Assembly (NCBI RefSeq): GCF_021026295.1
Contig: NZ_JAJNDA010000003.1
Location: forward strand, 186,001-250,000
From: Actinomycetospora soli
GTDB taxonomy: Bacteria > Actinomycetota > Actinomycetes > Mycobacteriales > Pseudonocardiaceae
DNA: 64,000 nucleotides
Direction of reading: 5' to 3'
This document shows positions 16,578-24,811 of the stretch, in pieces. The notes beneath the pieces were generated by a model, which searched no databases, was not told the origin of the DNA, and was given only the letters and a program-made list of their open reading frames with translations. The position numbers and the translations under genes are program-made. Each line of letters begins with the position of its first letter. The stretch's first letter is position 1.

Positions 16578-18169
16578 TGGATCTCGAGCGGAACCTCGTC
16601 CAGCGGGTCAACGTCGGCGACGCCCTGACCCGCAGCGCCTTCGCACGGCCGGAGCAGCTCGCCGTCGTCGACGGTGACCGTCGGCTGACCTACGCCGCGT
16701 TCGACGCGTGGGTGAACCGGCTCGGCCACGGGCTCCTGGCCCGCGGCTACGCGGTCGGCGACGCCCTCGCGCTCGCCGTCGGCAACAGCGCCGAGTTCCT
16801 CGCCGTCTACTACGCCTGCGCGAGGACGGGCGTCGTGTGCGTGCCGATCAACCTCGGTTGGCGTCCCGACGAGGTCGCCTACGTGCTCGGGCACTCGCAG
16901 GCCCGCGGCGTCGTCGTCGAGAGCCACCTGCTCGAGCCGATCACGACCGCCGTCGGGAAGGTCCCGTCCGTGGCCGACGTGGTCGTGGCGCCCGGGACCG
17001 AGCGTGGCGCGCCGCTGACGTCGGACGTCAGCGGTGGGCCACGGCTGACCCTGGCCGACCTCGAGGCGGACGACGACTCCCCCGTCGAGGTCGCGATCGA
17101 CGACCGGGCGGCGCTGAGCTACCTCTACACCTCGGGCACCACGTCGTTCCCGAAGGGCGTGGTCGGGACGCACCTCGGCATCCACCTCGAGTCGATGTCC
17201 GCGGCGCTGGACTCGGGCTGGAGCGCCGCCGACCGGTTCCTCGCGATGATGCCGATGTTCCACACCGCGCAGCTCAACGCGTTCTGCACGCCCGCGGTGA
17301 CCGTCGGCGCGACGATCCACGTGCACCGCGGCTTCGACCCCGAGCGGTTCCTGACGACGATCGAGTCCGAGCGGATCACGCAGGTCTTCGGGCTGCCGAT
17401 GATGTACCGCGCGGCGCTGGACCACCCGTCGTTCGCCGACCGCGACCTGAGCTCGCTGACGCGCGCCGTCTATGCCATGGCGCCGATGCCCGAGGCCCAG
17501 ATCCGCGCCTGCCTCGACGGGTACCGGTGCGACTTCGCGCTGCTGTTCGGCCAGACCGAGATGTCCCCGATCACCACCCTCTTCCGCCCGGAGCACCAGC
17601 TCAGCCACGTCGGGTCGGTCGGGACGCCGCTGACCGGCGTGCAGGTGGCGGTCATGGGTCCCGACGGCGGGCTGCTGCCGCCCGGCGAGCAGGGCGAGAT
17701 CGTCTACCGCGGGCCGTCGACGATGCAGGGCTACCTGCACGACGAGGCCGCCACCGCCACCGCGTTCGCCCACGGCTGGTTCCACTCGGGCGACGTCGGA
17801 CGGTTCGGCGAGGACGGCGTCCTGTGGTTCGCCGACCGCACGAAGGACGTCATCAAGACCGGCGGCGAGAACGTCGCGTCGCTCGAGGTGGAGCGGGCGG
17901 TGTACGACGCCGAGCCGGGCGTCGCCGAGGTCGTCGTGGTCGGGCTGCCGCACGCGCGGTGGAGCGAGGCGATCACGGCCGTCGTCGTGCCGAAGCCGGG
18001 CGCGACGATCGACCCCGAGAAGCTCACCGCGGCGCTCAAGGACCGCCTCGACGGCTACAAGGTGCCGAAGGCCGTGATCGTCGAGTCCGAGCTGCCCCGC
18101 ACCTCGACCGGGAAGATCCAGAAGAACGTCGTCCGGGAGACCCACGCGATGCACTACGGAGGACGCTGA
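16577..18169 (+). CDS. Acyl-CoA synthetase (AMP-forming), first of two in operon
   Basis: The 530-residue adenylate-forming enzyme has P-loop Y-L-Y-T-S-G-T-T-S-F-P-K-G near 180, F-G-Q-T-E-M near 325 and H-G-W-F-H-S-G-D near 398. R-T-K-D-V-I-K-T-G-G-E-N-V-A-S is near 420, and the acylation Lys lies in S-T-G-K-I-Q-K-N near 512. It would activate the free acid that feeds the dehydrogenase. It overlaps the dehydrogenase stop by one base and ends one base before the carboxylase beta gene. A second, dissimilar ligase later in the operon suggests two acid substrates or chain lengths. Confidence 0.87.
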   Translation: MDLERNLVQRVNVGDALTRSAFARPEQLAVVDGDRRLTYAAFDAWVNRLGHGLLARGYAVGDALALAVGNSAEFLAVYYACARTGVVCVPINLGWRPDEVAYVLGHSQARGVVVESHLLEPITTAVGKVPSVADVVVAPGTERGAPLTSDVSGGPRLTLADLEADDDSPVEVAIDDRAALSYLYTSGTTSFPKGVVGTHLGIHLESMSAALDSGWSAADRFLAMMPMFHTAQLNAFCTPAVTVGATIHVHRGFDPERFLTTIESERITQVFGLPMMYRAALDHPSFADRDLSSLTRAVYAMAPMPEAQIRACLDGYRCDFALLFGQTEMSPITTLFRPEHQLSHVGSVGTPLTGVQVAVMGPDGGLLPPGEQGEIVYRGPSTMQGYLHDEAATATAFAHGWFHSGDVGRFGEDGVLWFADRTKDVIKTGGENVASLEVERAVYDAEPGVAEVVVVGLPHARWSEAITAVVVPKPGATIDPEKLTAALKDRLDGYKVPKAVIVESELPRTSTGKIQKNVVRETHAMHYGGR

Positions 18170-18170
18170 C

Positions 18171-19766
18171 GTGGCCGTCCTGACCAGCCTGCTCGACCCG
18201 TCGTCGGAGACCTACGCGTCGAACCGGAAGCAGCAGCTCGAGGTGATCGCCCAGCTCGACGAGCAGCTCGAGCTCGCCGTCGCGGGTGGCGGCGAGCGGT
18301 ACACCCGGCGGCACCGCGACCGCGGGAAGCTGCCGGTGCGCGAGCGGCTCGCGCTGCTGCTCGACCCGGACTCGCCGTTCCTCGAGCTCTCGCCGCTGGC
18401 AGCGTGGGGCACCGACTTCACGGTCGGGGCCTCGGTGCTGACGGGGATCGGGGTCGTCTCGGGCGTCGAGTGCCTCGTCATCGGCCACGACCCGACGGTG
18501 CGCGGCGGCGCGATGAACCCGTACTCGCTGCGCAAGACGCTGCGGGCGCTGGAGATCGCGCGGCTCAACCGGCTGCCGGTGATCAACCTGGTGGAGTCCG
18601 GTGGGGCGGACCTGCCCACGCAGGCGGACCTGTTCGTCCCGGCGGGGCGCATCTTCCACGAGCTCACCGAGCTGTCGTCGATGGCGATCCCGACCGTGGC
18701 GCTGGTGTTCGGCAACTCCACCGCCGGCGGCGCGTACGTGCCCGGTATGTGCGACTACGCCGTGCTCGTCGACCGCGCCGCGAAGGTGTTCCTCGGCGGG
18801 CCGCCGCTGGTGAGGATGGCGACCGGGGAGACCGCCGACGACGAGGCGCTCGGCGGCGCCGAGATGCACTCGCGGGTCTCGGGCCTGTCGGACTACTTCG
18901 CCACCGACGAGCGCGACGCGATCCGGCTCGGCCGGGAGATCGTGTCGCGGTTCCACTGGCGGAAGCTGGGGCCTCTTCCCGCTGAGAACGCGCCGCCGCG
19001 CTACGACCCCGAGGAGATCCTCGGCATCCTGCCGCCCGACCCGAAGGTGCCGTTCGACCCGCGCGAGGTGCTCGCCCGCACCGTCGACGGCTCGGAGTTC
19101 GACGAGTACAAGCCGCTCTACGGCACCTCGCTGGTCACCGGGTGGGCGAGCATCCACGGCTATCCGGTCGGGGTCCTCGCGAACCACCGCGGCGTGCTGT
19201 TCTCCGAGGAGGCGAAGAAGGCCAGCGAGTTCATCCTGCTCGCCAACCAGACCGACACGCCGTTGATCTTCCTGCAGAACACGACCGGCTACATGGTCGG
19301 CACGGACTACGAGCAGGGCGGGATCATCAAGGACGGCGCCAAGATGATCAACGCGGTGACCAACAGCGCCGTGCCGCACCTGACGATCAACATGGCGTCG
19401 TCGTTCGGGGCCGGGAATTACGGCATGTCGGGCCGCGCGTACGACCCGCGGCTGATGTTCGCCTGGCCCGGCGCGAAGCTCGCCGTGATGGGCGCGGCGC
19501 AGCTCGCGGGCGTCATGTCGATCGTCGGGCGGGCCTCGGCGCAGTCGCAGGGCAAGCCGTTCGACGAGGACGCCGACGCCGCCCGCACCCGGGCGATCGA
19601 GGCGCAGATCGAGGCCGAGTCCCACAGCTTCTTCATCTCCGGGAAGCTCTACGACGACGGCATCGTCGATCCCCGCGACACCCGCACCGTCCTCGGCCTG
19701 TCGCTCTCGGCCGTCCACTCGAACCCCGTCGCCGGCCGTCGTGGTTACGGCACCTTCCGGATGTGA
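18171..19766 (+). CDS. Biotin-dependent acyl-CoA carboxylase, carboxyltransferase beta subunit
   Basis: The 531-residue carboxyltransferase is of the methylcrotonyl-CoA/geranyl-CoA carboxylase type; it moves CO2 from biotin to a 3-methyl-enoyl-CoA. Visible blocks are N-L-V-E-S-G-G-A-D-L-P-T-Q near 140, N-S-T-A-G-G-A-Y-V-P-G-M near 182, F-L-Q-N-T-T-G-Y-M-V-G near 363, and M-A-S-S-F-G-A-G-N-Y-G-M-S-G-R near 405. This long single-subunit form is typical of MCC and AtuC. GTG at 18171 has GGAGGA 7 nt upstream. The alpha subunit follows after a 40-bp palindrome. Confidence 0.9.
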   Translation: MAVLTSLLDPSSETYASNRKQQLEVIAQLDEQLELAVAGGGERYTRRHRDRGKLPVRERLALLLDPDSPFLELSPLAAWGTDFTVGASVLTGIGVVSGVECLVIGHDPTVRGGAMNPYSLRKTLRALEIARLNRLPVINLVESGGADLPTQADLFVPAGRIFHELTELSSMAIPTVALVFGNSTAGGAYVPGMCDYAVLVDRAAKVFLGGPPLVRMATGETADDEALGGAEMHSRVSGLSDYFATDERDAIRLGREIVSRFHWRKLGPLPAENAPPRYDPEEILGILPPDPKVPFDPREVLARTVDGSEFDEYKPLYGTSLVTGWASIHGYPVGVLANHRGVLFSEEAKKASEFILLANQTDTPLIFLQNTTGYMVGTDYEQGGIIKDGAKMINAVTNSAVPHLTINMASSFGAGNYGMSGRAYDPRLMFAWPGAKLAVMGAAQLAGVMSIVGRASAQSQGKPFDEDADAARTRAIEAQIEAESHSFFISGKLYDDGIVDPRDTRTVLGLSLSAVHSNPVAGRRGYGTFRM

Positions 19767-19785
19767 GAGGGGGTGGCTTCGCCAG

Positions 19786-19825
19786 GTGAGCACTATCGGT
19801 CGCTATAGCGACCGTTAGTGCTCAC
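19786..19825. repeat. 40-bp near-perfect palindrome between carboxylase subunits
   Basis: The left half GTGAGCACTATCGGTCGCTA pairs with the right half over 19 of 20 positions, so the whole 40 bp can fold into one stem with almost no loop. It fills the only real gap (77 bp) in an operon whose other genes overlap or nearly touch. Possible roles are partial terminator, mRNA stabiliser, or a dispersed palindrome insertion. Confidence 0.85.
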
Positions 19826-19843
19826 GTGCGCGGAGCGCACATC

Positions 19844-21781
19844 ATGATCACCAAGCTGCTGGTCGCCAACCGCGGTGAGATCGCCGCGCGCGTCATGCGC
19901 ACCGCCCAGGCGCTGGGCATCGACACCGTCGCCGTGTACTCCGACCCGGACACCGACGCCCCGTTCGTCGCCCTCGCCGACGAGGCGGTGCGTCTGCCGG
20001 GCGCGTCGCCGACCGAGACCTACCTGCGCGCCGACCTCGTGGTCGAGGCCGCCCGGGCCACCGGCGCCGACGCGGTGCACCCCGGCTACGGCTTCCTCTC
20101 CGAGAACGCCGGCTTCGCGCGCGACTGCGCGGCGGTCGGGCTGACGTTCGTCGGGCCCTCCCCCGACGCGATCGCCTCGATGGGCTCCAAACTCGAGGCG
20201 AAGGCGCTGATGGACGCGGCGGGCGTGCCGGTGCTGCCCGGTGCCTTCCTGCCCGAGGGCGCGGAGCTGCCGACCGACCTCGACTTCCCGGTGCTGGTCA
20301 AGGCCGCGTTCGGCGGCGGCGGACGCGGCATGCGCATCGTGCGGCGGGCGTCCGACCTGGCCGACGCCGTCGAGGGCGCCCGCCGCGAGGCCGCGTCGGC
20401 GTTCGGCGACGGCACCGTGTTCCTCGAGCGGTACGTCGAGGACCCGCGCCACGTCGAGGTGCAGATCGTCGGCGACACCCACGGCGAGGTCGTGCACCTC
20501 TTCGAGCGCGAGTGCTCGATCCAGCGGCGCTACCAGAAGATCGTGGAGGAGAGCCCCTCCCCCGCGGTCGACGCGACCCTGCGCGCCGAGCTGGGCGCCG
20601 CCGCCGTCGCCGCCGGGAAGGCGATCGGCTACACGGGCGCGGGCACGGTCGAGTTCGTCCTCGACCGCGACGGGCGCTTCTTCTTCCTCGAGGTCAACAC
20701 CCGGCTGCAGGTCGAGCACCCGGTGACGGAGCTCGTGACCGGCCTGGACCTGGTCGCGCTGCAGCTGCGGATCGCCGAGGGGCACCCGCTGCCGGACGAC
20801 GCCCGGACGGCCCAGGTCACCGGGCACGCCATCGAGGTCCGGCTCTACGCCGAGGACGTCCCGGCCGGCTACCTGCCCGCGACCGGCACCCTGCACCGGT
20901 TCGCGATCCCGACGATGCCCGGGCTGCGGGTCGACGCCGGGGTCGCCGACGGGTCGGTCGTCGGCCCGCACTACGACCCGATGCTCGCCAAGGTCATCGC
21001 CCACGGCCCCACGCGGACCGAGGCCGCCCGCACCCTGGCCCGCGCACTCGCCCGCGCGGGCATCCACGGCGTCACCACCAACCGCGACCTGCTCGTCGGC
21101 ATCCTGCGCGACGAGGAGTTCCTCGCGGGCGGTACCGACACCGGCTACCTCCCGCGCCACCCCGAGCTCCTGACGCCGGGTGCGTCCGCCGGTGAGCGGG
21201 TGCGGGCGGTGGCGGCGGCGCTGGCGGCCCAGGCGCAGCACCGCGCGGACGCGCGCGTGCTGCGCGACCTGCCGTCGGGATGGCGCAACGTCGGCGGACC
21301 GCCGCAGACCGTCGGGTACACGGCCGGCGACCGGACGCTCGAGGTCGCCTACTCCTTCCGCCGGGCCGGGCTCACCGTCGCGGTCGACGGCGAGCCGCTC
21401 GACGTGGGCCTGGTGTCGGCCTCTCCATCGGAGGTGGTGCTGACGCTGGGCGGCGTGCGCCGGACCTACTGGATCCACCGCGCCGCCGGGCGGACGTTCG
21501 TCGACGGGCCCGACGGGTCGAGCGCGTTCGACGACGTACCGCGCTTCGCCGACCCGAACGCCGTCGCGCACGCCGGGTCCCTGCTCGCGCCGATGCCGGG
21601 CACGGTGGTGCGGGTGCTCGCCACGAGCGGGGAGTCCGTGGCCGCGGGAGCGGCCCTCGTCGTCCTGGAGGCCATGAAGATGGAGCACACGGTCGCGGCG
21701 CCGGTCGACGGCGTCGTCACGGTGCACGTGAGCGCAGGTGACCAGGTGGAGACCCGACAGGTGCTGGCGGTCGTCGAATGA
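19844..21781 (+). CDS. Acyl-CoA carboxylase alpha subunit (biotin carboxylase + BCCP)
   Basis: The 645-residue protein carries the biotin carboxylase fold at residues 1-445 (L-V-A-N-R-G-E-I-A-A-R at 5, ATP loop K-A-A-F-G-G-G-G-R-G-M near 155, E-V-N-T-R-L-Q-V-E-H-P near 285). A linker follows, then a biotinyl domain with E-A-M-K-M-E-H at about 612-618, the Lys being biotinylated. This is the MccA/AtuF layout. ATG at 19844 has GGAG 8 nt upstream; a GTG at 19826 lies at the edge of the palindrome. The stop overlaps the next gene by 4 nt. Confidence 0.92.
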   Translation: MITKLLVANRGEIAARVMRTAQALGIDTVAVYSDPDTDAPFVALADEAVRLPGASPTETYLRADLVVEAARATGADAVHPGYGFLSENAGFARDCAAVGLTFVGPSPDAIASMGSKLEAKALMDAAGVPVLPGAFLPEGAELPTDLDFPVLVKAAFGGGGRGMRIVRRASDLADAVEGARREAASAFGDGTVFLERYVEDPRHVEVQIVGDTHGEVVHLFERECSIQRRYQKIVEESPSPAVDATLRAELGAAAVAAGKAIGYTGAGTVEFVLDRDGRFFFLEVNTRLQVEHPVTELVTGLDLVALQLRIAEGHPLPDDARTAQVTGHAIEVRLYAEDVPAGYLPATGTLHRFAIPTMPGLRVDAGVADGSVVGPHYDPMLAKVIAHGPTRTEAARTLARALARAGIHGVTTNRDLLVGILRDEEFLAGGTDTGYLPRHPELLTPGASAGERVRAVAAALAAQAQHRADARVLRDLPSGWRNVGGPPQTVGYTAGDRTLEVAYSFRRAGLTVAVDGEPLDVGLVSASPSEVVLTLGGVRRTYWIHRAAGRTFVDGPDGSSAFDDVPRFADPNAVAHAGSLLAPMPGTVVRVLATSGESVAAGAALVVLEAMKMEHTVAAPVDGVVTVHVSAGDQVETRQVLAVVE

Positions 21782-23277
21782 ACCTCGCGACGTTGCTGCG
21801 GCGCGCCGCGGCCGACCACGCCGACCGGGTGGCGCTGCGGCTGGACGCCGCCGAGGTCTCCTACGCGGCGTTCGCCGACCAGGTGGCGCGGTTCGCCGGC
21901 TACCTGCGGGCCACCGGCGTCGGCGAGGGCGACCGCGTCGCCGTCCTGGCGCCGAACTGCCTCGAGTATCTCGTCGCGATCGTCGGCAGCTGGCAGGCCG
22001 GCGCGGTCGGCGTCCCGCTGAACTACCTCTTCCCGGACGCGCCGCTGCGCCACGCGCTGCTCGACTCGGGCGCGCGGCTCGTCGTCCTGCCGCCGGACGA
22101 CGTCGTCCGCGTCGAGCGGGTCCTCGGGGAGGACCTCCCGCTCTTCCTGACGACGGGTCGGGAGGGTTCCTTCGCGACCGCGGTCGCCGGGGCGGCGCCG
22201 CTCGAGGGCGTGGTGCCGCGTCTGGACGGCGACGACGCGCTGCTGATGTACACGTCGGGGTCGACCGGTGTGCCGAAGGGTGTGCGGCAGACGCACCGCA
22301 ACATCGCCGCGCAGGTCGACGGCGCGATCGAGGTCTACGCGTTGACCGGCGAGGACCACGTCCTCAACTGCATGCCGATGTTCCACGTGGGCGGCCTGCA
22401 GCTCGCGAGCCTGCCGATGCTGCTGCGGGGCGGTCAGATCACCTTCATGCCGCGCTGGGACGTGGTGCGCTGGCTGGAACTGGTGGAGGAGCTGCGCCCG
22501 ACCTACGGCGGACTGATCTCGACGATGATGATCGACGTCGGGAACCGGACGGTGGACCAGCCGGTCGTCCTGGACTCGTTCCGGGTCTGCATGTTCGGCG
22601 GCTCGCGGACCCCGACGGCGGCGATCGGGCGGCTCTCGGAGGGGACCGGGATTCTCGGCACCGAGATCTACGGGCAGACCGAGCAGAGCGGTCTGGTCGT
22701 CACCTACCGCGCCGGCGAGACCCGTCGTCCGGACTCGATGGGCCGGGCCCTGGACCAGATCGTGCGGACGCGCCTGGTGCCGGTGGACGGCTCGCCCGAC
22801 CTCGCGCCCGGCGACCCGGGCGTGGGCGAGCTGTGGGTGCGGGGCGACGCCGTGACGCCCGGGTACTGGGGCGTGGACGCCTCGGAGAAGTTCGTCGACG
22901 GCTGGTTCCGCACCGGCGACCTCATGTCCCGGGACGCCGACGGCTACCTCTACTACGTCGACCGGATCGACGACATGATCGTCTCCGGCGGCGAGAACGT
23001 GTTCCCGCAGATGGTCGAGGAGCACCTCGCGGGCCACCCCGACCTGGCGGAGGTCGCCGTCATCGGCACCGCCCACGAACGGTGGGTGGAGCAGGTGACG
23101 GCCGTGGTGGTGCCGCGTCGCGACGGCGTCACCGTCGAGGCGCTGCACCGGTGGTGCGCCGAGCACCCCGACCTGCAGGGCATGCACCGACCGCGGCGGA
23201 TCGAGATCGTCGATGCGCTGCCCCGCACCGGCAGCGGCAAGCTGAACCGGCCCGACCTGCGGAGGATGTTCCCGTGA
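21778..23277 (+). CDS. Acyl-CoA synthetase (AMP-forming), second in operon
   Basis: The 499-residue adenylate-forming enzyme has P-loop L-M-Y-T-S-G-S-T-G-V-P-K-G near 157, Y-G-Q-T-E-Q-S-G near 300 and D-G-W-F-R-T-G-D near 380. D-D-M-I-V-S-G-G-E-N-V-F is near 400, and the catalytic Lys lies in S-G-K-L-N-R near 490. It resembles the fatty-acid/o-succinylbenzoate-like ligases more than its partner earlier in the operon. It is coupled to the alpha subunit by ATGA and to the hydratase by GTGA. Confidence 0.87.
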   Translation: MNLATLLRRAAADHADRVALRLDAAEVSYAAFADQVARFAGYLRATGVGEGDRVAVLAPNCLEYLVAIVGSWQAGAVGVPLNYLFPDAPLRHALLDSGARLVVLPPDDVVRVERVLGEDLPLFLTTGREGSFATAVAGAAPLEGVVPRLDGDDALLMYTSGSTGVPKGVRQTHRNIAAQVDGAIEVYALTGEDHVLNCMPMFHVGGLQLASLPMLLRGGQITFMPRWDVVRWLELVEELRPTYGGLISTMMIDVGNRTVDQPVVLDSFRVCMFGGSRTPTAAIGRLSEGTGILGTEIYGQTEQSGLVVTYRAGETRRPDSMGRALDQIVRTRLVPVDGSPDLAPGDPGVGELWVRGDAVTPGYWGVDASEKFVDGWFRTGDLMSRDADGYLYYVDRIDDMIVSGGENVFPQMVEEHLAGHPDLAEVAVIGTAHERWVEQVTAVVVPRRDGVTVEALHRWCAEHPDLQGMHRPRRIEIVDALPRTGSGKLNRPDLRRMFP

Positions 23278-24020
23278 GTGTGGTCTACGAGGTCGACGAC
23301 GGCGTCGCCTGGTTGACGATCGACCGGCCCGAGGCACGGAACGCGCTGTCGCGGGAGGTCCGCGACGGGCTGTGGGAGGGCACGCGGCGCTTCGTCGACG
23401 ACGACACCGCGGCGGTGCTGGTGCTGACCGGCGCCGGGGAGAAGGCCTTCTGCGCGGGCGGCGACCTCAAGGAGATGGCGGAGACCTCGCTGGAGATCCC
23501 GCCGCCGGACTTCCTGCCGCAGTTCGGGCGCAACATCGACGTGCCGAAGCCGACGATCGCCGCCGTCAACGGGGTCGCCTACGCCGGCGGGTTCCTGCTC
23601 GCGCAGCAGTGCGACCTCGTCGTCGCGGCCGAGCACGCGCGGTTCGCGGTGTCGGAGGTGAAGGTCGGGCGCGGGTCGCCGTGGGCGGCGCCGCTGTCGT
23701 GGCTGGTGCCGCCGCGGGTGGCGATGGAGATCCTGCTGACCGGCGACCCGCTGGACGCCGCGCGGGCACGCGAGGTGGGGTTGGTGAACCACGTGGTGCC
23801 GGCCGCGGAGCTGCGGAACCGGACCCGGGCGCTGGCGCGGACGATCGCGGCGAACGCCCCGTTGTCGGTCCGTGCTGGTAAGCAGACGGCGTACCTCTCC
23901 CGGCCCGACGTGTACGAGCGGGCCGAGGAGATCTGGGCGCCGGTCTACCGGTCGGCGGACGCACAGGAGGGGCCGGCGGCGTTCCGCGACAAGCGCGCGC
24001 CGGTCTGGACGGGGAGGTAG
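23274..24020 (+). CDS. Enoyl-CoA hydratase/isomerase
   Basis: The 248-residue crotonase-fold protein has oxyanion-hole segments A-F-C-A-G-G-D-L near 60 and A-Y-A-G-G-F near 102. Both crotonase glutamates appear to be present (S-E-V-K-V near 124 and A-M-E-I-L-L-T-G near 146), so hydration of a 2-enoyl-CoA is likely. In this setting it would take the 3-methylglutaconyl- or isohexenylglutaconyl-CoA step, like AtuE (inference). The GTG at 23274 overlaps the upstream stop by 4 nt. Confidence 0.85.
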   Translation: MSVVYEVDDGVAWLTIDRPEARNALSREVRDGLWEGTRRFVDDDTAAVLVLTGAGEKAFCAGGDLKEMAETSLEIPPPDFLPQFGRNIDVPKPTIAAVNGVAYAGGFLLAQQCDLVVAAEHARFAVSEVKVGRGSPWAAPLSWLVPPRVAMEILLTGDPLDAARAREVGLVNHVVPAAELRNRTRALARTIAANAPLSVRAGKQTAYLSRPDVYERAEEIWAPVYRSADAQEGPAAFRDKRAPVWTGR

Positions 24021-24025
24021 CACCG

Positions 24026-24811
24026 ATGCCGGTGTCGATGGACGCGCTCGCCGACGACCTCGCGGCCGAGTCCGCCGAGCTGCGGTCCGTGCTGGCCGGG
24101 CTGTCCGAGGAGCAGTGGCGCCTCGACACGCCCGCCGAGGGCTGGACGATCCTCGACCAGGTCTCGCACCTGGCGTTCTTCGACGACGTCGCCCTGCGCT
24201 CGGCCACCGACCCCGAGGCGTTCGCGGCGGAGAAGGCCGCCATGGACGCGGAGGGCGGGGTCACGCCCGACGCGGTCGTGCTCCGGTACCGGTCGATGCC
24301 GGGCGCGGAGATGCTCGCCTGGTTCGACGACGCCCGGGCCCGGCTGATCGCCGCCTTCCGGGAGCTCGACCCGAAGGCCCGGGTGCCGTGGTTCGGGCCG
24401 GCGATGAGCGCGGCGTCGTCCCTGACGGCGCGGATCATGGAGACCTGGGCGCACGCGCAGGACGTGTACGACGCGGTGGGCGCGACGCACGCCCCGTCCG
24501 ACCGGCTGCGGCACGTGGCCCACATCGGCGTCGGCGCGCGGGCGTTCAGCTACGCGGCGCACGGGCTGCCGATGCCCGAGGTGCCGGTCCGGGTGGAGCT
24601 CGCGGCGCCCGACGGGTCGACGTGGACGTGGGGCCCGGAGGACGCCCCCGACCGGATCACGGGTCCGGCGGAGGACTTCGCGCTGCTCATCACGCAGCGG
24701 CGTCACCGGGACGACCTCTCCCTGACGGTCGTGGGCGAGGCCGCCACGGAGTGGGCGCGGATCGGGCAGGCGTTCGCGGGCGAGGCGGGGACGGGGAGGA
24801 AGCCGCGGTGA
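24026..24811 (+). CDS. DinB/mycothiol-transferase-like metal-binding protein (TIGR03084 type)
   Basis: The 261-residue protein has an N-terminal DinB-like four-helix domain (T-P-A-E-G-W-T-I-L-D-Q-V-S-H-L near 38-52, later M-E-T-W-A-H-A-Q-D near 137). The His residues are placed to bind a metal, as in mycothiol-dependent maleylpyruvate isomerase. The C-terminal part matches the wHTH-free TIGR03084 pattern (W-T-W-G-P, R-R-H-R-D). A thiol-dependent role in acyl metabolism is possible, but no reaction is established. ATG at 24026 follows GGGAGG; the stop overlaps the AtuA-like gene by 4 nt. Confidence 0.75.
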   Translation: MPVSMDALADDLAAESAELRSVLAGLSEEQWRLDTPAEGWTILDQVSHLAFFDDVALRSATDPEAFAAEKAAMDAEGGVTPDAVVLRYRSMPGAEMLAWFDDARARLIAAFRELDPKARVPWFGPAMSAASSLTARIMETWAHAQDVYDAVGATHAPSDRLRHVAHIGVGARAFSYAAHGLPMPEVPVRVELAAPDGSTWTWGPEDAPDRITGPAEDFALLITQRRHRDDLSLTVVGEAATEWARIGQAFAGEAGTGRKPR

